Below, piece by piece: positions 16,518 through 25,313 of a DNA stretch of 40,316 bases. A model generated the notes under the pieces. That model had not been told where the DNA came from. It worked only from the letters and a program-made list of their open reading frames with translations, and ran no database searches. Positions within the stretch are counted from its first letter, which is position 1. Each line of letters starts with the position of its first letter. The position numbers and the translations under genes were made by a program. Source of the DNA: Proteobacteria bacterium UBA6921 (GTDB taxonomy: Bacteria; Pseudomonadota; Gammaproteobacteria; SG8-11); contig DKAR01000034.1 of the NCBI GenBank assembly GCA_002450895.1, positions 1 through 40,316 on the forward strand. Direction: 5' to 3'.

Positions 16518-16855
16518 GCTGCTTTGCAGGCAGTAATCAAGACGATTGCGGCGGTCTGCGGTTCCGCAATTTCACGGCGATGAAGAAGGGCGAATTGATG
16601 TGCAAGATGCACGGCCACAACTTCCCGCATGCTTTGATCGTTTTTAAAGGCGCCGTTCGGCTCATCTGGATCGAGGAAGGTGAGGAAAAGAGCGAAGTGG
16701 TTGATGCTCCCGGTAGGCGCGGCGTTCCGGCGCATGTCCCTCATACTTTGATGTCAGAAAAAGACGACACCGATGCGAGCTGCGTGTTCGCGCATCGGGA
16801 CGACAACGCGGATGTTGTGTACGAACCTACTGAGATAAAGAAGGCTTACGTCTAA
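16514..16855 (+). CDS. Cupin-fold protein (first of two in the window)
   Basis: The 113-aa product has a cupin-like metal site: HGHNFPH (His33, His35, His39) followed by a Gly six residues on, then the second motif around VPAHVPHTLM (His74, His77). GAGAGG lies 8 bases before the ATG, and the ATG overlaps the upstream stop. Cupins bind metals or sugars and include enzymes and regulators, so the substrate cannot be stated. The Glu usual in motif 1 is replaced. A second cupin-like gene is at 24840. Confidence 0.6.
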   Translation: MSCFAGSNQDDCGGLRFRNFTAMKKGELMCKMHGHNFPHALIVFKGAVRLIWIEEGEEKSEVVDAPGRRGVPAHVPHTLMSEKDDTDASCVFAHRDDNADVVYEPTEIKKAYV

Positions 16856-16865
16856 TACAGAAGTC

Positions 16866-16976
16866 GGTGCGGGCTAAGCTACCCCTCTAACGGAGCTACG
16901 ATCAGCACCAACACGCACGCTGCATAATCGTAAGCAGCAAAGACCACGTACCACGGGTCCAACAGCACGGGTACGT
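16866..16976 (+). ncRNA. Candidate structured RNA in a 166-base gap
   Basis: Between the cupin stop (16855) and the holin-like start (17022) there is no ORF. The gap holds three stem-loops: GGTGC/GCACC (16866-16870 with 16905-16909), GCTGC/GCAGC (16919-16923 with 16934-16938) and ACGTACC/GGTACGT (16946-16952 with 16970-16976). A terminator follows. Such spacing is suggestive of a small RNA or a structured leader, but the stems are short and no known family is recognised. Not a tRNA. Confidence 0.3.
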
Positions 16977-16981
16977 TATTC

Positions 16982-17012
16982 AGCCGGTTCAGAAATGGAC
17001 CGGCTTTTTTTT
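16982..17012 (+). terminator. Intrinsic terminator upstream of holin candidate
   Basis: A 9-bp stem AGCCGGTTC/GGACCGGCT (one G-T pair) with a 6-base loop (16982-17005) is followed by eight T residues (17005-17012). The next gene's GGAGG follows at once. Confidence 0.9.
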
Positions 17013-17021
17013 GGAGGAAAA

Positions 17022-17279
17022 ATGCCAATCAGCAAAATGCTTATTGCTTTGGTCGTCACGGCTCTCGGGCCGCAGCTCGCCAAATTTGGGATTAGCGACG
17101 AACAGACCGCGCAAATTGTTGCTTGGGGGGTCGCGGTAGTCGCCGGAGCATTCACTTGGTTGTTCCGCGTCTACAACGGTGGCGCTGTGACAATTATGGG
17201 AACGAGAGTTCAACAGCCGAAGGCGCAAGTCGAGCAGCCAGCACCGGAAGCACAACAGCAGGAGGAAACAAAGCAATGA
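17022..17279 (+). CDS. Holin-like small membrane protein
   Basis: The 85-aa product has two hydrophobic segments (LIALVVTALGPQLAKFG, about 7-23, and IVAWGVAVVAGAFTWLFRV, about 41-59) and a hydrophilic Gln/Glu/Pro-rich tail. This fits a class II-type holin, which makes the membrane lesion releasing the endolysin. GGAGGAAA lies 6 to 8 bases before the ATG at 17022; the frame is open further upstream but into the terminator. It overlaps the lipoprotein gene by ATGA. Holin is inferred from size, topology and neighbours. Confidence 0.65.
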   Translation: MPISKMLIALVVTALGPQLAKFGISDEQTAQIVAWGVAVVAGAFTWLFRVYNGGAVTIMGTRVQQPKAQVEQPAPEAQQQEETKQ

Positions 17280-17740
17280 AGAATTTCACAAAGAAGCAGT
17301 ACCAAATCGCCTCAGGTGTGTTCGCCGCAGTGGCGTTCTTTCTTCTCATGCTGGTCCTTTCGGGATGCACTGGCGCGTTCAGTATGCTCCAAAGCAACAA
17401 ACCACTCCCTGACCGGCTTGACGACGCGAAGATCCTGATTACTGCCGCTTCTCAGGAAATCACCGAGGGGGTTTCTCAGGGTTACTACCTCAAAGACGAG
17501 GCGAGGCCGTTCGTCGATCAGCTCGATAAGGCGCTACTCGCCGTGAAGAATGCCGAGGCGTTCCTTGCGACGGGCGACCTATCTTCAGCCGAAGCTCAAT
17601 ACAAAATCGCCGACGCGGCCATGACCAGCGCCCGAAACTGGCTACGTAGCAAGAGCAGGCAGAAGGGAGCGGCGAGCGGTGTTGGAGAGTTACCAAACGG
17701 TAACGGTCACTTTCTATTCAGACAGGAGCAAACGGTATGA
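17276..17740 (+). CDS. Lipoprotein, possible spanin-like lysis protein
   Basis: The 154-aa product has a basic N terminus, a hydrophobic segment (FAAVAFFLLMLVL) and a clear lipobox LSGC (Cys31), so it should be lipidated and held in the envelope. The mature part is mostly helical (AQYKIADAAMTSARNWL). Position after the holin-like gene suggests an outer-membrane spanin subunit or a membrane protein altering the infected cell. It is longer than classical o-spanins, so the spanin role is only a possibility. It ends in an ATGA overlap with the next gene. Confidence 0.65.
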   Translation: MKNFTKKQYQIASGVFAAVAFFLLMLVLSGCTGAFSMLQSNKPLPDRLDDAKILITAASQEITEGVSQGYYLKDEARPFVDQLDKALLAVKNAEAFLATGDLSSAEAQYKIADAAMTSARNWLRSKSRQKGAASGVGELPNGNGHFLFRQEQTV

Positions 17741-17919
17741 ATACCTACGCGGCTATCGACTTGGTTCTCGGTTTGATTTCAACAGGCGTCAAGATCGACT
17801 CGATCATCGCCCAACGTGATGCGGCAAAGGCCCAAGGCAAAACCGACGAAGAACTTCACGCCATGTTGACCAAGATGGCCGAGGACGCTGTTCAGGCAGC
17901 AAAGAACGCAGTTCAGTAA
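17737..17919 (+). CDS. Small helical hypothetical protein of the lysis block
   Basis: The 60-aa product starts in an ATGA overlap with the lipoprotein gene. It has an N-terminal hydrophobic stretch (AIDLVLGLISTGVKIDSII) and a helical Ala/Lys/Glu-rich tail. This could be a membrane-associated amphipathic helix. It is the last gene before a terminator. Function unknown. Confidence 0.6.
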   Translation: MNTYAAIDLVLGLISTGVKIDSIIAQRDAAKAQGKTDEELHAMLTKMAEDAVQAAKNAVQ

Positions 17920-17957
17920 ATCATTTCGGACTGTCGGGAGACAGACCACCATCCCTG

Positions 17958-17989
17958 AAAAAGCCGCCTCCGGGCGGCTTTTTCTTTTG
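17958..17989 (+). terminator. Intrinsic terminator after lysis block
   Basis: An 11-bp stem AAAAAGCCGCC/GGCGGCTTTTT with a TCCG loop (17958-17983) is followed by CTTTT. A smaller hairpin, CTGTC/GACAG, precedes it at 17931-17944. Confidence 0.92.
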
Positions 17990-18003
17990 CTGGAGAAAAA
18001 GCA

Positions 18004-18657
18004 ATGGGTTCGATTCTTGCCCAAACGATTATCGACAAAGCCGAGATTGTGATTCAGGACAACACCAACGTTCGTTGGCCTGCGGCGGAATTGCTCGGTT
18101 GGCTGAATGACGGGCAGCGTGAGGTTTGCGTCGTTCGACCGGACGCCTACACGAAGTCGATCACTCACAACCTCACTGTGAGCGAAACGAAACAGACGAT
18201 CCCGAGTGACGGGATTCGTGTCATCGATGTGGTGCGGAATTCCACTGGAACAAAGACCGCCATTCGGAACATCTCTCGGAAGATCCTGGATGATCAAATC
18301 CCCGATTGGCATTCCGCAGGCGAAAACACCATCGTCAAATGGTTTTGCTACGACGACCGCGATCCGACCCGGTTCTACACCTACCCGGTTCAGCCGGCGT
18401 CGAATCCCGGTTCGGTCGAGCTGGTGTATTCGTGCAGCCCTCCGGATGTTGCGGCCATTGGTAACGCAATCTCCATCCCGGACATCTTCGCCAACGCGCT
18501 GATGGATTACTTGCTCTATCGCGCCTATCAGAAGGATGTCGAGTACGCCAACAACGAAAAGCGGTTGGCTGACGCCTACGCCGCATTCCTCCGTTCGCTG
18601 CAAGCCAACATCGCCGCGAATTCCGCTTTCTCTGCCACAGGAAAAACAAACCGATGA
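18004..18657 (+). CDS. Head-tail adaptor-like protein, DUF6682-type (second of two)
   Basis: The 217-aa product begins with a helix-rich part (ELLGWLNDGQREVCVVRPDA), continues with beta strands (HNLTVSETKQTIPSDGIRV, IDVVRN) and ends with ISIPDIFANALMDYLLYRAY, a helix with the 'P.xxxxALxdYLLYRAYxkD' pattern of phage adaptor proteins in the DUF6682 group. Such proteins bind below the portal and receive the nozzle. It sits directly upstream of the nozzle candidate, as expected. GGAG precedes the ATG. It shares its overall layout with the 8309 gene. Confidence 0.7.
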   Translation: MGSILAQTIIDKAEIVIQDNTNVRWPAAELLGWLNDGQREVCVVRPDAYTKSITHNLTVSETKQTIPSDGIRVIDVVRNSTGTKTAIRNISRKILDDQIPDWHSAGENTIVKWFCYDDRDPTRFYTYPVQPASNPGSVELVYSCSPPDVAAIGNAISIPDIFANALMDYLLYRAYQKDVEYANNEKRLADAYAAFLRSLQANIAANSAFSATGKTNR

Positions 18658-18914
18658 GCAACGTTGATGTGACGTTCCAGCATTTGACCAAGGCGTTTCA
18701 GGAACAACTGAATGGAGCCACGGAAGCACTCGCCATTACGCGAGCGCAGAACATCGCCTACGAGGCAAAAATTACCGAATTGCAGGCCCAGATCGACGGC
18801 CTGAAAAGTGGCTTGAAGGAGATGGCGAACAAGAAGGAGAAGAAGAAAGCCAACGGCAAGGCCACTTCCGAACCGCCGACCGCGCCTCCGAAGCAAGAGG
18901 CAATACAACACTAA
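18654..18914 (+). CDS. Short coiled-coil protein between adaptor and nozzle
   Basis: The 86-aa product begins in an ATGA overlap with the adaptor gene. Its middle (AYEAKITELQAQIDGLKSGL) is a coiled coil and the tail is Lys/Pro-rich (KKEKKKANGK). No membrane segment. It might be a chaperone or small tail component, but there is no recognisable family. Confidence 0.65.
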   Translation: MSNVDVTFQHLTKAFQEQLNGATEALAITRAQNIAYEAKITELQAQIDGLKSGLKEMANKKEKKKANGKATSEPPTAPPKQEAIQH

Positions 18915-20567
18915 ATGTTGCTCGGCACGCGAGTTTTCAGCGGTGTGGTGCCTCGTTTAAGTTCCAAGCTTCTCCAAGAGAATCAGGCCCAGATCGCCAA
19001 GAACTGTGATCTACGCTCCGGCGAGTTGCGCCCTCGAAAGAACACGTCATCGGTCACGTCGATCAACGGCGGACCCACGGTTGCGCTGGACTCCGGCACA
19101 GTCCTGACGATCTTTCTCTACGAGAACCAATACCTGTGGAGCTGGAACGATGTCGTCAACATCGTTCGCGGCCCCGTGGCCGGCGACACGTCGGCGCGCG
19201 TGTACTGGACCGGCGACAGCGACGACGACACGAAGCCCAAGATGGGGTACTCGTCGTACTCCATCACCGGCACGCCACCGATTCGGTATCCAGCCGCGTA
19301 TTACCGCCTGGGAATTCCGAAGCCTGCGGCGGCTCCGACACTGGCCTTGGGTGCTGGCGGGTCTGGAACCGAGACAGTCACTCGCGCTTACGTCTACACC
19401 TATGTCTCAGCCTTGGGCGAGGAAGGTCCGCCCAGCGATGTCGCTACGTTGGCGGGTATTAAGGCGGGCCAAACAGTGGACCTGTCGGCGATGTCCACCG
19501 GCCCGAGCGGGCCGTACAACGTCACCAACAAGCGCATCTATCGCAGCCTGAGCGGCACCAACGGGACCGAGCTTCAGTTTGTTGCCGAGATTGCCGTCGC
19601 GACGACGACGTATGCCGATTCCAAGACTGACTCTCAGTTGGGTGAAATCCTGCCCTCGCGCTCGTGGATCCCGCCCGTCGATACCCTGAAAGGGATGGTC
19701 GAACTGTCGAACGGCATGATCGCCGCGTTCTCCGGCAAAGACGTCTGGATCAGCGAGCCGTTTCTTCCGCATGCCTACCCCAATCGGCAGGCTGTGAACT
19801 ACGACGTGGTTGCACTGTGCGGCTTCGGTACGTCGCTCGCCGTGCTGACCAAGGGCATGCCCTACATCGCCACCGGCACCGATCCCACGGCGATGATTCT
19901 CGAGCGCATGAACATCGAACAGGCGTGCGCCTCAGCGCGTTCTGTGGCGCGTGTCGGCGATTCTGGTGTGATTTACGCCTCGCCGGATGGGTTGGTCATG
20001 CTGACTCCGGGCGGCGGGCAGGTACTCACCGAGAACATTCTGACGGCGAAAGAGTGGGCGTCGTACTACCCGTCCACGATTCACGGCTACATGCACGATG
20101 GCCAGTATTTCGGGTTCTACGACAACGGCTCAGGCATTACGGGCGGGTTCGTTTTCGATCCTCGCCAGGGCGGCGCAGGGTTTCAGGACTTAACCACCTA
20201 CGCCACCTGTGGCCATGTGGACCTGTTGAGCGATTCGCTTTACCTCATCGTGTCCGGTTCGCTGGTCAAGTGGGAAGGCAATTCCACCAACCTGACGTAC
20301 ACCTGGCGCTCAAAGAGTTTTGAATCGCCGCGATACACCAATTTCGGTTGGGGCCAAGTCATCGCCAAGTCGTATGCCGACGTGACGATGAAGGTCTACG
20401 CCGATGGGGCGTTGAAGCATACGCAGACGGTCGCGAGCGGTGATCCATTCCCGTTGCCAAGCGGCTACATGGCGCGCGATTGGGAGTTTGAGTTGTCGGG
20501 CACCGACATCGTGACCTCGGCGTTTCTCGCGCATTCGCCGAAGGAGTTGCGCGATGTCGGAGGATAG
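18915..20567 (+). CDS. Tail nozzle/DNA stabilisation-type beta-propeller protein
   Basis: The 550-aa product is rich in short strands and in Gly/Tyr turns such as NGMIAAFSGKDVWISEPF and GVIYASPDGLVMLTPGG, recurring at propeller-like spacing. This is what is expected of the podovirus nozzle (P22 gp10-like), which plugs the tail after packaging. A segment around YVYTYVSALGEEGPPSDVAT (about 155-175) resembles an inserted Ig/FN3-like domain. It lies after the adaptor and before the fibre. It starts one base after the upstream stop and overlaps the next gene by 14 bases. Propeller assignment is by pattern, not alignment. Confidence 0.7.
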   Translation: MLLGTRVFSGVVPRLSSKLLQENQAQIAKNCDLRSGELRPRKNTSSVTSINGGPTVALDSGTVLTIFLYENQYLWSWNDVVNIVRGPVAGDTSARVYWTGDSDDDTKPKMGYSSYSITGTPPIRYPAAYYRLGIPKPAAAPTLALGAGGSGTETVTRAYVYTYVSALGEEGPPSDVATLAGIKAGQTVDLSAMSTGPSGPYNVTNKRIYRSLSGTNGTELQFVAEIAVATTTYADSKTDSQLGEILPSRSWIPPVDTLKGMVELSNGMIAAFSGKDVWISEPFLPHAYPNRQAVNYDVVALCGFGTSLAVLTKGMPYIATGTDPTAMILERMNIEQACASARSVARVGDSGVIYASPDGLVMLTPGGGQVLTENILTAKEWASYYPSTIHGYMHDGQYFGFYDNGSGITGGFVFDPRQGGAGFQDLTTYATCGHVDLLSDSLYLIVSGSLVKWEGNSTNLTYTWRSKSFESPRYTNFGWGQVIAKSYADVTMKVYADGALKHTQTVASGDPFPLPSGYMARDWEFELSGTDIVTSAFLAHSPKELRDVGG

Positions 20568-23500
20568 CCGTCAGACCCTCTATCCATCGCTCGCCCGTGC
20601 CACTGTCTCAAACCCGAATTCGGTTCAAAAATTCCTCGATGGGTCTTTGACTTCTTGGATGATTGCGACCGGTCGTGTCGGGAATCCGCTTGATCGTTTC
20701 TTGACGCCGCGCGATTTGTTCAATGCCGGTCTGATTCGTCTCATCGACGGGCAAGGTTCTGTCGTCAGTTCGGGCACGAACGATACCGGGTTCGAGCCGA
20801 TTCCGACTGCGCCTGAAGCGCCGGACCTGACGACGCCGGCCACTCCGACCGGGCTGAGCGTGACAGGCGCAATCACCACGAACCTGCTTTCGTGGACGGC
20901 GGCGAGTTACGGCAACCACGCCTATACCGAGATTTGGCGAAACAGCACCGACAACCAAGGCACAGCGGTTCGTATCGGGACGACGTTGACGGCGTTCTAT
21001 GCCGATTCGGTCGGATACAACAGCGCGACGTGGTACTACTGGATTCGGTTTGTTTCAACCTCCGATGTCGTCGGCGCGTTCAACGCCACAGCGGGCACCA
21101 GCGCCACAACGCAGAGTAGCAGCGGCGGAACAGATACCACGGCTCCGGGTGCAATCACAGGCCTTGCCGCGACCGGTGGCGTGAAGTCAATTATCTTGAC
21201 GTGGACGCTTCCAAGCGATAGCGACATCGATGTTGTCCAAATCCACCGGCATACCTCGAACGACCGAGATGCAGGCGGCAGCATCATCGCGAAGGTTAAG
21301 GGAACGATCTACTCCGACCCGGTTTCAGCAGGATCGACTTACTACTATTGGGTTCGCGCAGTCGATTCGAGCGGCAACATCGGCGCGTGGAACGCGGCGG
21401 CAACGTCGGGCGTTTCCGGGACAACCGGCACGGTTTCGTCGAGCGACCTTGCGGATGGTGCCGTCATTGCAGCAAAGCTCGCGGCGGCTTCCGTTTCCAC
21501 GGCAGCACTTCAAAACCTCGCGGTGGATAACAGCAAGCTGGCCGCGCTCGCTGTGGATGCGGCGAAGCTTGCGGATAGTTCTGTCACTTCGACCAAGATC
21601 GCCAACCTCGCGGTGGGTACGGCAGCGATTGCGCTCCTTGCGGTGGGTACGGCGCAGATTGCAGACGCAGCGATTCTGACCGCGAAAATTGGCGACCTTC
21701 AAGTCACAACAGCCAAGATCGTTGACCTTGGTATTACAAACGCCAAGATTGCAGATGCGACGATTCTTGGCGCGAAGATAGCGAACGCCACCATCGACGA
21801 TGCGAAGATTTCAACGTTGTCAGTCGCCAAACTGACCTCTGGAACAAATACGTCCGCCGTCATCAACATTGGCGACGCCAAGTTCCAGCTCGATGGGACT
21901 GGAACAAACCGGCACTTGATTGTCCAGGACAACCAAGGCACGCCGGTCACGCGCGTCAAGATCGGAAAACTCGGTGCAGGAGCAACCGACTACGGCATTC
22001 AGATTTTCGACCCGTCCGGGAATCCGGTCATCGATGTGACTGGAACCGTCTACGGCGCGAAGATTGATGGACTCGCGGCCAGCAAGATCCTCGCTGGAGA
22101 CATTACGGCGGTCATCGGAATTTACGGCCCCACGATCAGCACGCAGGCTTCAGGGTCAACCGCCGAGCGTGTCATGCTGGAATCGGGTTCGACGCTGCCT
22201 TTCTGGTATGGCACGGGTACAAAGAACTCCGCGAACGGCTATTTCTATATCGACACCAGCCAGCCGAATACACGCAAAGTTGTTCTCGACGGCAAGGTTC
22301 TGGCTCGCGAGGGTCAAATCGCAAGCTGGATTATTACCGGAAATATGCTCTACGCCGGAAGCGGTTCGACGTTGGTTCGAATCGATGCTTCAGGCGGATC
22401 GACGCCTGTGTTTTCCGCAGGCAGCGCGACTCCGGCGAGCGCACCGTGGCGTGTGTATTCAGACGGTAGTTTCACGGCGACAAATGCGAACATTACCGGC
22501 ACGGTCAACATTACGGGCGGAACCGGGTTCGCCAACCTGACGGATACGCCGGCAGGGCGCGGCGCGAATCTCGCGCATCCCAAGTATTCCAATTTTGAAG
22601 AAGGCGCGTTGCCGACTGTTTCAACAACGAACGGTACAGCATCGCAAGTCACGGGTGGCGTGTTCGGAGCGGCGACAAAGGCGCTGCAACTGGTTGCGAC
22701 AGCGGGCGACAACTACACCTACCTCGGGGCATCGAGCAGCGACTACAACATATTTCTGACGCCGAACAAAAAGGTATTGCTCAGCGCCTACGTTTCCAGT
22801 CCGCAGGCGAGCGCGTCGGGCGAGCTATTCCTTCGCACCAGCTCCGCAGGAACGCACTACAGCATTCCGTTTACGACATCCGGAACACCGAACACCTGGA
22901 CTCGTGTGTACGGCGTCATCGACCTGACCGCCGATTCCTCGCTGGCCGCAATCATCCGTGTGGACAACAACACGGCCAGCAACACGATGAAGTACGACGG
23001 GATCATGCTCGAAGAAGTGTGGGGCGCAGGCTCGACACCGAGCGCATACAGCGAACCGGGAGCACCGATTTCCGCATTGGCTGGCGGATTGGAGTTGGCG
23101 AGCGGGTACATTCGAAACGGCAACAACATCGTTCTCGACTTTGCGAACAAGCGCCTCAGTATTAACAGCGCCACCTACGGCAGTGCCGGTATTCAGCTCG
23201 AATACAACGGTGGCGCGCCTCGCGCCCACATCGGTGACGGTACGGCTTACATTAAATTGGAGTCCGGGGCGATTCTTGCAAAGGAATTCAAGACCGCAAC
23301 CAGCGGTAAGCGCATCACGATCAACGAAGGCGGGAACAACGAGCAGAAGTTTTACGGGGATCGTGGAGATGGAGTCATTGAAGAACTGGCTTCAATCGGA
23401 ATCAAGGCGGCAGGAGCCGACTATACCATCGGTAATTTTGGAAGCCTGAATTCAGATCGTTTCGCGATTTATGCAATCGCAAAAACAACGAGCGCGATTG

Positions 23501-24132
23501 TTGCTTTTTCAGAAACGAGCCATGCAATTTTTGCTTCGGATAGCGGAACAGCTTCTCCAACAGATGTTATTTATGCATCGACTCACAACGCGAACGGCGT
23601 TGCGATTCGAGGCGAAGGCGCTGGCATTACTCCTGGGTATGGCGGTTATTTCGGCGGCGCGTCATCAACTGCGAACCTTGTTCTTCCTCCGACCTACACA
23701 TCAAATCCGAGCCATACACCAAAGTCTGGTTCGCTCGGTATGCAGGACAATGGAACCGCGTGGTACTGGTACGGTAGTTGGGTCAATGTAGCCAACAAGT
23801 ACACGCGATACACCGGATTATTGTCAGGAACTATGAACGGTGGAGCAACTACACAAACGACAGTTGCTCACGGACTTGGAACCGATGATGTCATCGTTGA
23901 AATTTACGGATACGGCAGTACAGGGACGCTTTCAGCCTATTGGCAAGCATGTACTGTTTCAGGCGCCAGCGGATACAGACAGTATTTCGCCGGAAGCAAT
24001 GCAGGATCGGCAAGCCTAATTGATACAGCGGCAGGTCCAGGAGCAGGGCAAACACGTATCACACTCAGAAATGGTTGGACAGGAAACACAAGCATGACCA
24101 TCTATTACGTCATTCGTCCACGCAATCCGTAG
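20554..24132 (+). CDS. Large tail fibre protein with FN3 domains and short repeats
   Basis: The 1192-aa product carries two fibronectin-III-like domains (about 96-190, PATPTGLSVTG, and about 194-290, APGAITGLAATGG) followed by a run of 10- to 11-residue repeats (about 297-435, for example LAVGTAQIADAAI, LGITNAKIADATI). A beta region follows, then a jelly-roll carbohydrate-binding-like domain (about 670-825, TNGTASQVTGGVF to GIMLEE). The C terminus ends in a small beta tip. This layout is common in central tail fibres of the lambda gpJ type. AAGGAG (20541-20546) gives the start. The distal parts probably bind the host surface. Confidence 0.8.
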   Translation: MSEDSRQTLYPSLARATVSNPNSVQKFLDGSLTSWMIATGRVGNPLDRFLTPRDLFNAGLIRLIDGQGSVVSSGTNDTGFEPIPTAPEAPDLTTPATPTGLSVTGAITTNLLSWTAASYGNHAYTEIWRNSTDNQGTAVRIGTTLTAFYADSVGYNSATWYYWIRFVSTSDVVGAFNATAGTSATTQSSSGGTDTTAPGAITGLAATGGVKSIILTWTLPSDSDIDVVQIHRHTSNDRDAGGSIIAKVKGTIYSDPVSAGSTYYYWVRAVDSSGNIGAWNAAATSGVSGTTGTVSSSDLADGAVIAAKLAAASVSTAALQNLAVDNSKLAALAVDAAKLADSSVTSTKIANLAVGTAAIALLAVGTAQIADAAILTAKIGDLQVTTAKIVDLGITNAKIADATILGAKIANATIDDAKISTLSVAKLTSGTNTSAVINIGDAKFQLDGTGTNRHLIVQDNQGTPVTRVKIGKLGAGATDYGIQIFDPSGNPVIDVTGTVYGAKIDGLAASKILAGDITAVIGIYGPTISTQASGSTAERVMLESGSTLPFWYGTGTKNSANGYFYIDTSQPNTRKVVLDGKVLAREGQIASWIITGNMLYAGSGSTLVRIDASGGSTPVFSAGSATPASAPWRVYSDGSFTATNANITGTVNITGGTGFANLTDTPAGRGANLAHPKYSNFEEGALPTVSTTNGTASQVTGGVFGAATKALQLVATAGDNYTYLGASSSDYNIFLTPNKKVLLSAYVSSPQASASGELFLRTSSAGTHYSIPFTTSGTPNTWTRVYGVIDLTADSSLAAIIRVDNNTASNTMKYDGIMLEEVWGAGSTPSAYSEPGAPISALAGGLELASGYIRNGNNIVLDFANKRLSINSATYGSAGIQLEYNGGAPRAHIGDGTAYIKLESGAILAKEFKTATSGKRITINEGGNNEQKFYGDRGDGVIEELASIGIKAAGADYTIGNFGSLNSDRFAIYAIAKTTSAIVAFSETSHAIFASDSGTASPTDVIYASTHNANGVAIRGEGAGITPGYGGYFGGASSTANLVLPPTYTSNPSHTPKSGSLGMQDNGTAWYWYGSWVNVANKYTRYTGLLSGTMNGGATTQTTVAHGLGTDDVIVEIYGYGSTGTLSAYWQACTVSGASGYRQYFAGSNAGSASLIDTAAGPGAGQTRITLRNGWTGNTSMTIYYVIRPRNP

Positions 24133-24141
24133 GAGAGAAAC

Positions 24142-24843
24142 ATGGGTTTCGGAATCAAATCAATTGTCAAAGAGGCTCGGTCTCCGGAAAGGGCGGTAAG
24201 ACAAGTTCCTACAAACGCCAATGACATCACCGGTAATACTCGGCGTCTGATTGGTCATCGACCGGCAAACATAAATTCAACAACGGACAGCCTTCGTGCC
24301 GCGTGGAAAACGCGAGGCGCGAGTGTGATTTCAGGGTACGAGGAAGGAAGTAAATCGGCGCACGACAAAGCTGTTGCGGAAAAGAAAGCGAAGCAGGCTG
24401 CGGCGGCGGCGGAACAGCAAAGAATGGCGCAGGAAGCCGCAGCCGCGAAGAAAGCGGCGTTCGACGCTCGCATGAACCGTGAGCGTTCCGTAAACAACGC
24501 CTACGTTGACAGCCTTTCCGCGATGAGAACGCAGGCGACTCCTATGGGCGTTCAAGGCGCTCGGTATGGTGACATCAATCGACGCATGGCAAACGGCGCT
24601 CCGATGATGAATCAGGGGATGATCGTGCGAAGCATGATGAATCCGAACCTTGGTGGAGCGAGATTTGTTCGTTCCAGACAGGATGTACCGAACGGAGTTT
24701 TCTCAGGACCAGGCATTCCTCGCAATCCGTCTCCAATGGCTCCGATGGCGGGAACCAGACCAACGGTTGGAATGCAGCCAGCCTCCACAGGGCCAACCAC
24801 AACGATGACGTATCCAGTCAGGGGCAGACCAATCGCGCGATGA
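24142..24843 (+). CDS. Internal virion or tail-associated protein, unknown
   Basis: The 233-aa product has a strongly helical Ala/Lys-rich middle (AEKKAKQAAAAAEQQRMAQE) and a Met/Pro/Gly/Arg-rich C-terminal half with repeated short motifs. It is basic overall. AGGAGA lies 6 bases before the start. It sits between the fibre and the ejection-protein block, so a virion role is likely. No family recognised. Confidence 0.65.
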   Translation: MGFGIKSIVKEARSPERAVRQVPTNANDITGNTRRLIGHRPANINSTTDSLRAAWKTRGASVISGYEEGSKSAHDKAVAEKKAKQAAAAAEQQRMAQEAAAAKKAAFDARMNRERSVNNAYVDSLSAMRTQATPMGVQGARYGDINRRMANGAPMMNQGMIVRSMMNPNLGGARFVRSRQDVPNGVFSGPGIPRNPSPMAPMAGTRPTVGMQPASTGPTTTMTYPVRGRPIAR

Positions 24844-25313
24844 ATGACATCGTCGAAAGCAACGAAACAAGAATAAAAAACAGAAGCAAAATCGCACAGA
24901 TTGAATCGTTCCTGAAGCAGCACACTCAAGTCGAAATGCCGATCACGCATCGGTACGCCAAAGGCCCGCACGGAATCATTGTTTACTCCAGAGAGATGTT
25001 TGCTCCTGCCGGTACTATCGCTGTAGGAAAGATTCACAAGCACGAAAACATCAGCGTCATCTCGAAGGGATCATGTTCTGTATTCACTGAAGAGGGAAAA
25101 GTAGAGCGTGTTAACGCTCCTGCCTCTTGGGTTGCGCCTCCAGGGACAAAGCGTGTCGCGTACTTTCACGAGGACACGATCTGGACAACCTTCCACGCTT
25201 GTTTTTCTGACAAACCGGAAGAAATAGAAAAAGAAATGATCGCCGAATCTTTCGACGATCCAGCACTTATTTCAGATGCGCTCGCTGCAATTTCAAAATT
25301 GGAGGGCAAGTAA
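24840..25313 (+). CDS. Cupin-fold phage protein (second of two)
   Basis: The 157-aa product shows cupin motif 1, AVGKIHKHENISVISKG (His66, His68), and motif 2, PPGTKRVAYFHEDTIW (His110). Proteins of this pattern, with 'GKIHKHENI' and 'PPGTKR', are encoded in many phages, often among tail or ejection genes, and their function is undefined. The ATG overlaps the upstream stop as ATGA. It is longer than the cupin at 16514 and not closely similar. Metal binding is likely from the histidines. Confidence 0.72.
   Translation: MNDIVESNETRIKNRSKIAQIESFLKQHTQVEMPITHRYAKGPHGIIVYSREMFAPAGTIAVGKIHKHENISVISKGSCSVFTEEGKVERVNAPASWVAPPGTKRVAYFHEDTIWTTFHACFSDKPEEIEKEMIAESFDDPALISDALAAISKLEGK

Noticed and set aside
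16866..16976. tRNA in the lysis-block gap
   Set aside because: No seven-base acceptor stem, no T-loop sequence and no anticodon arm in the right places.
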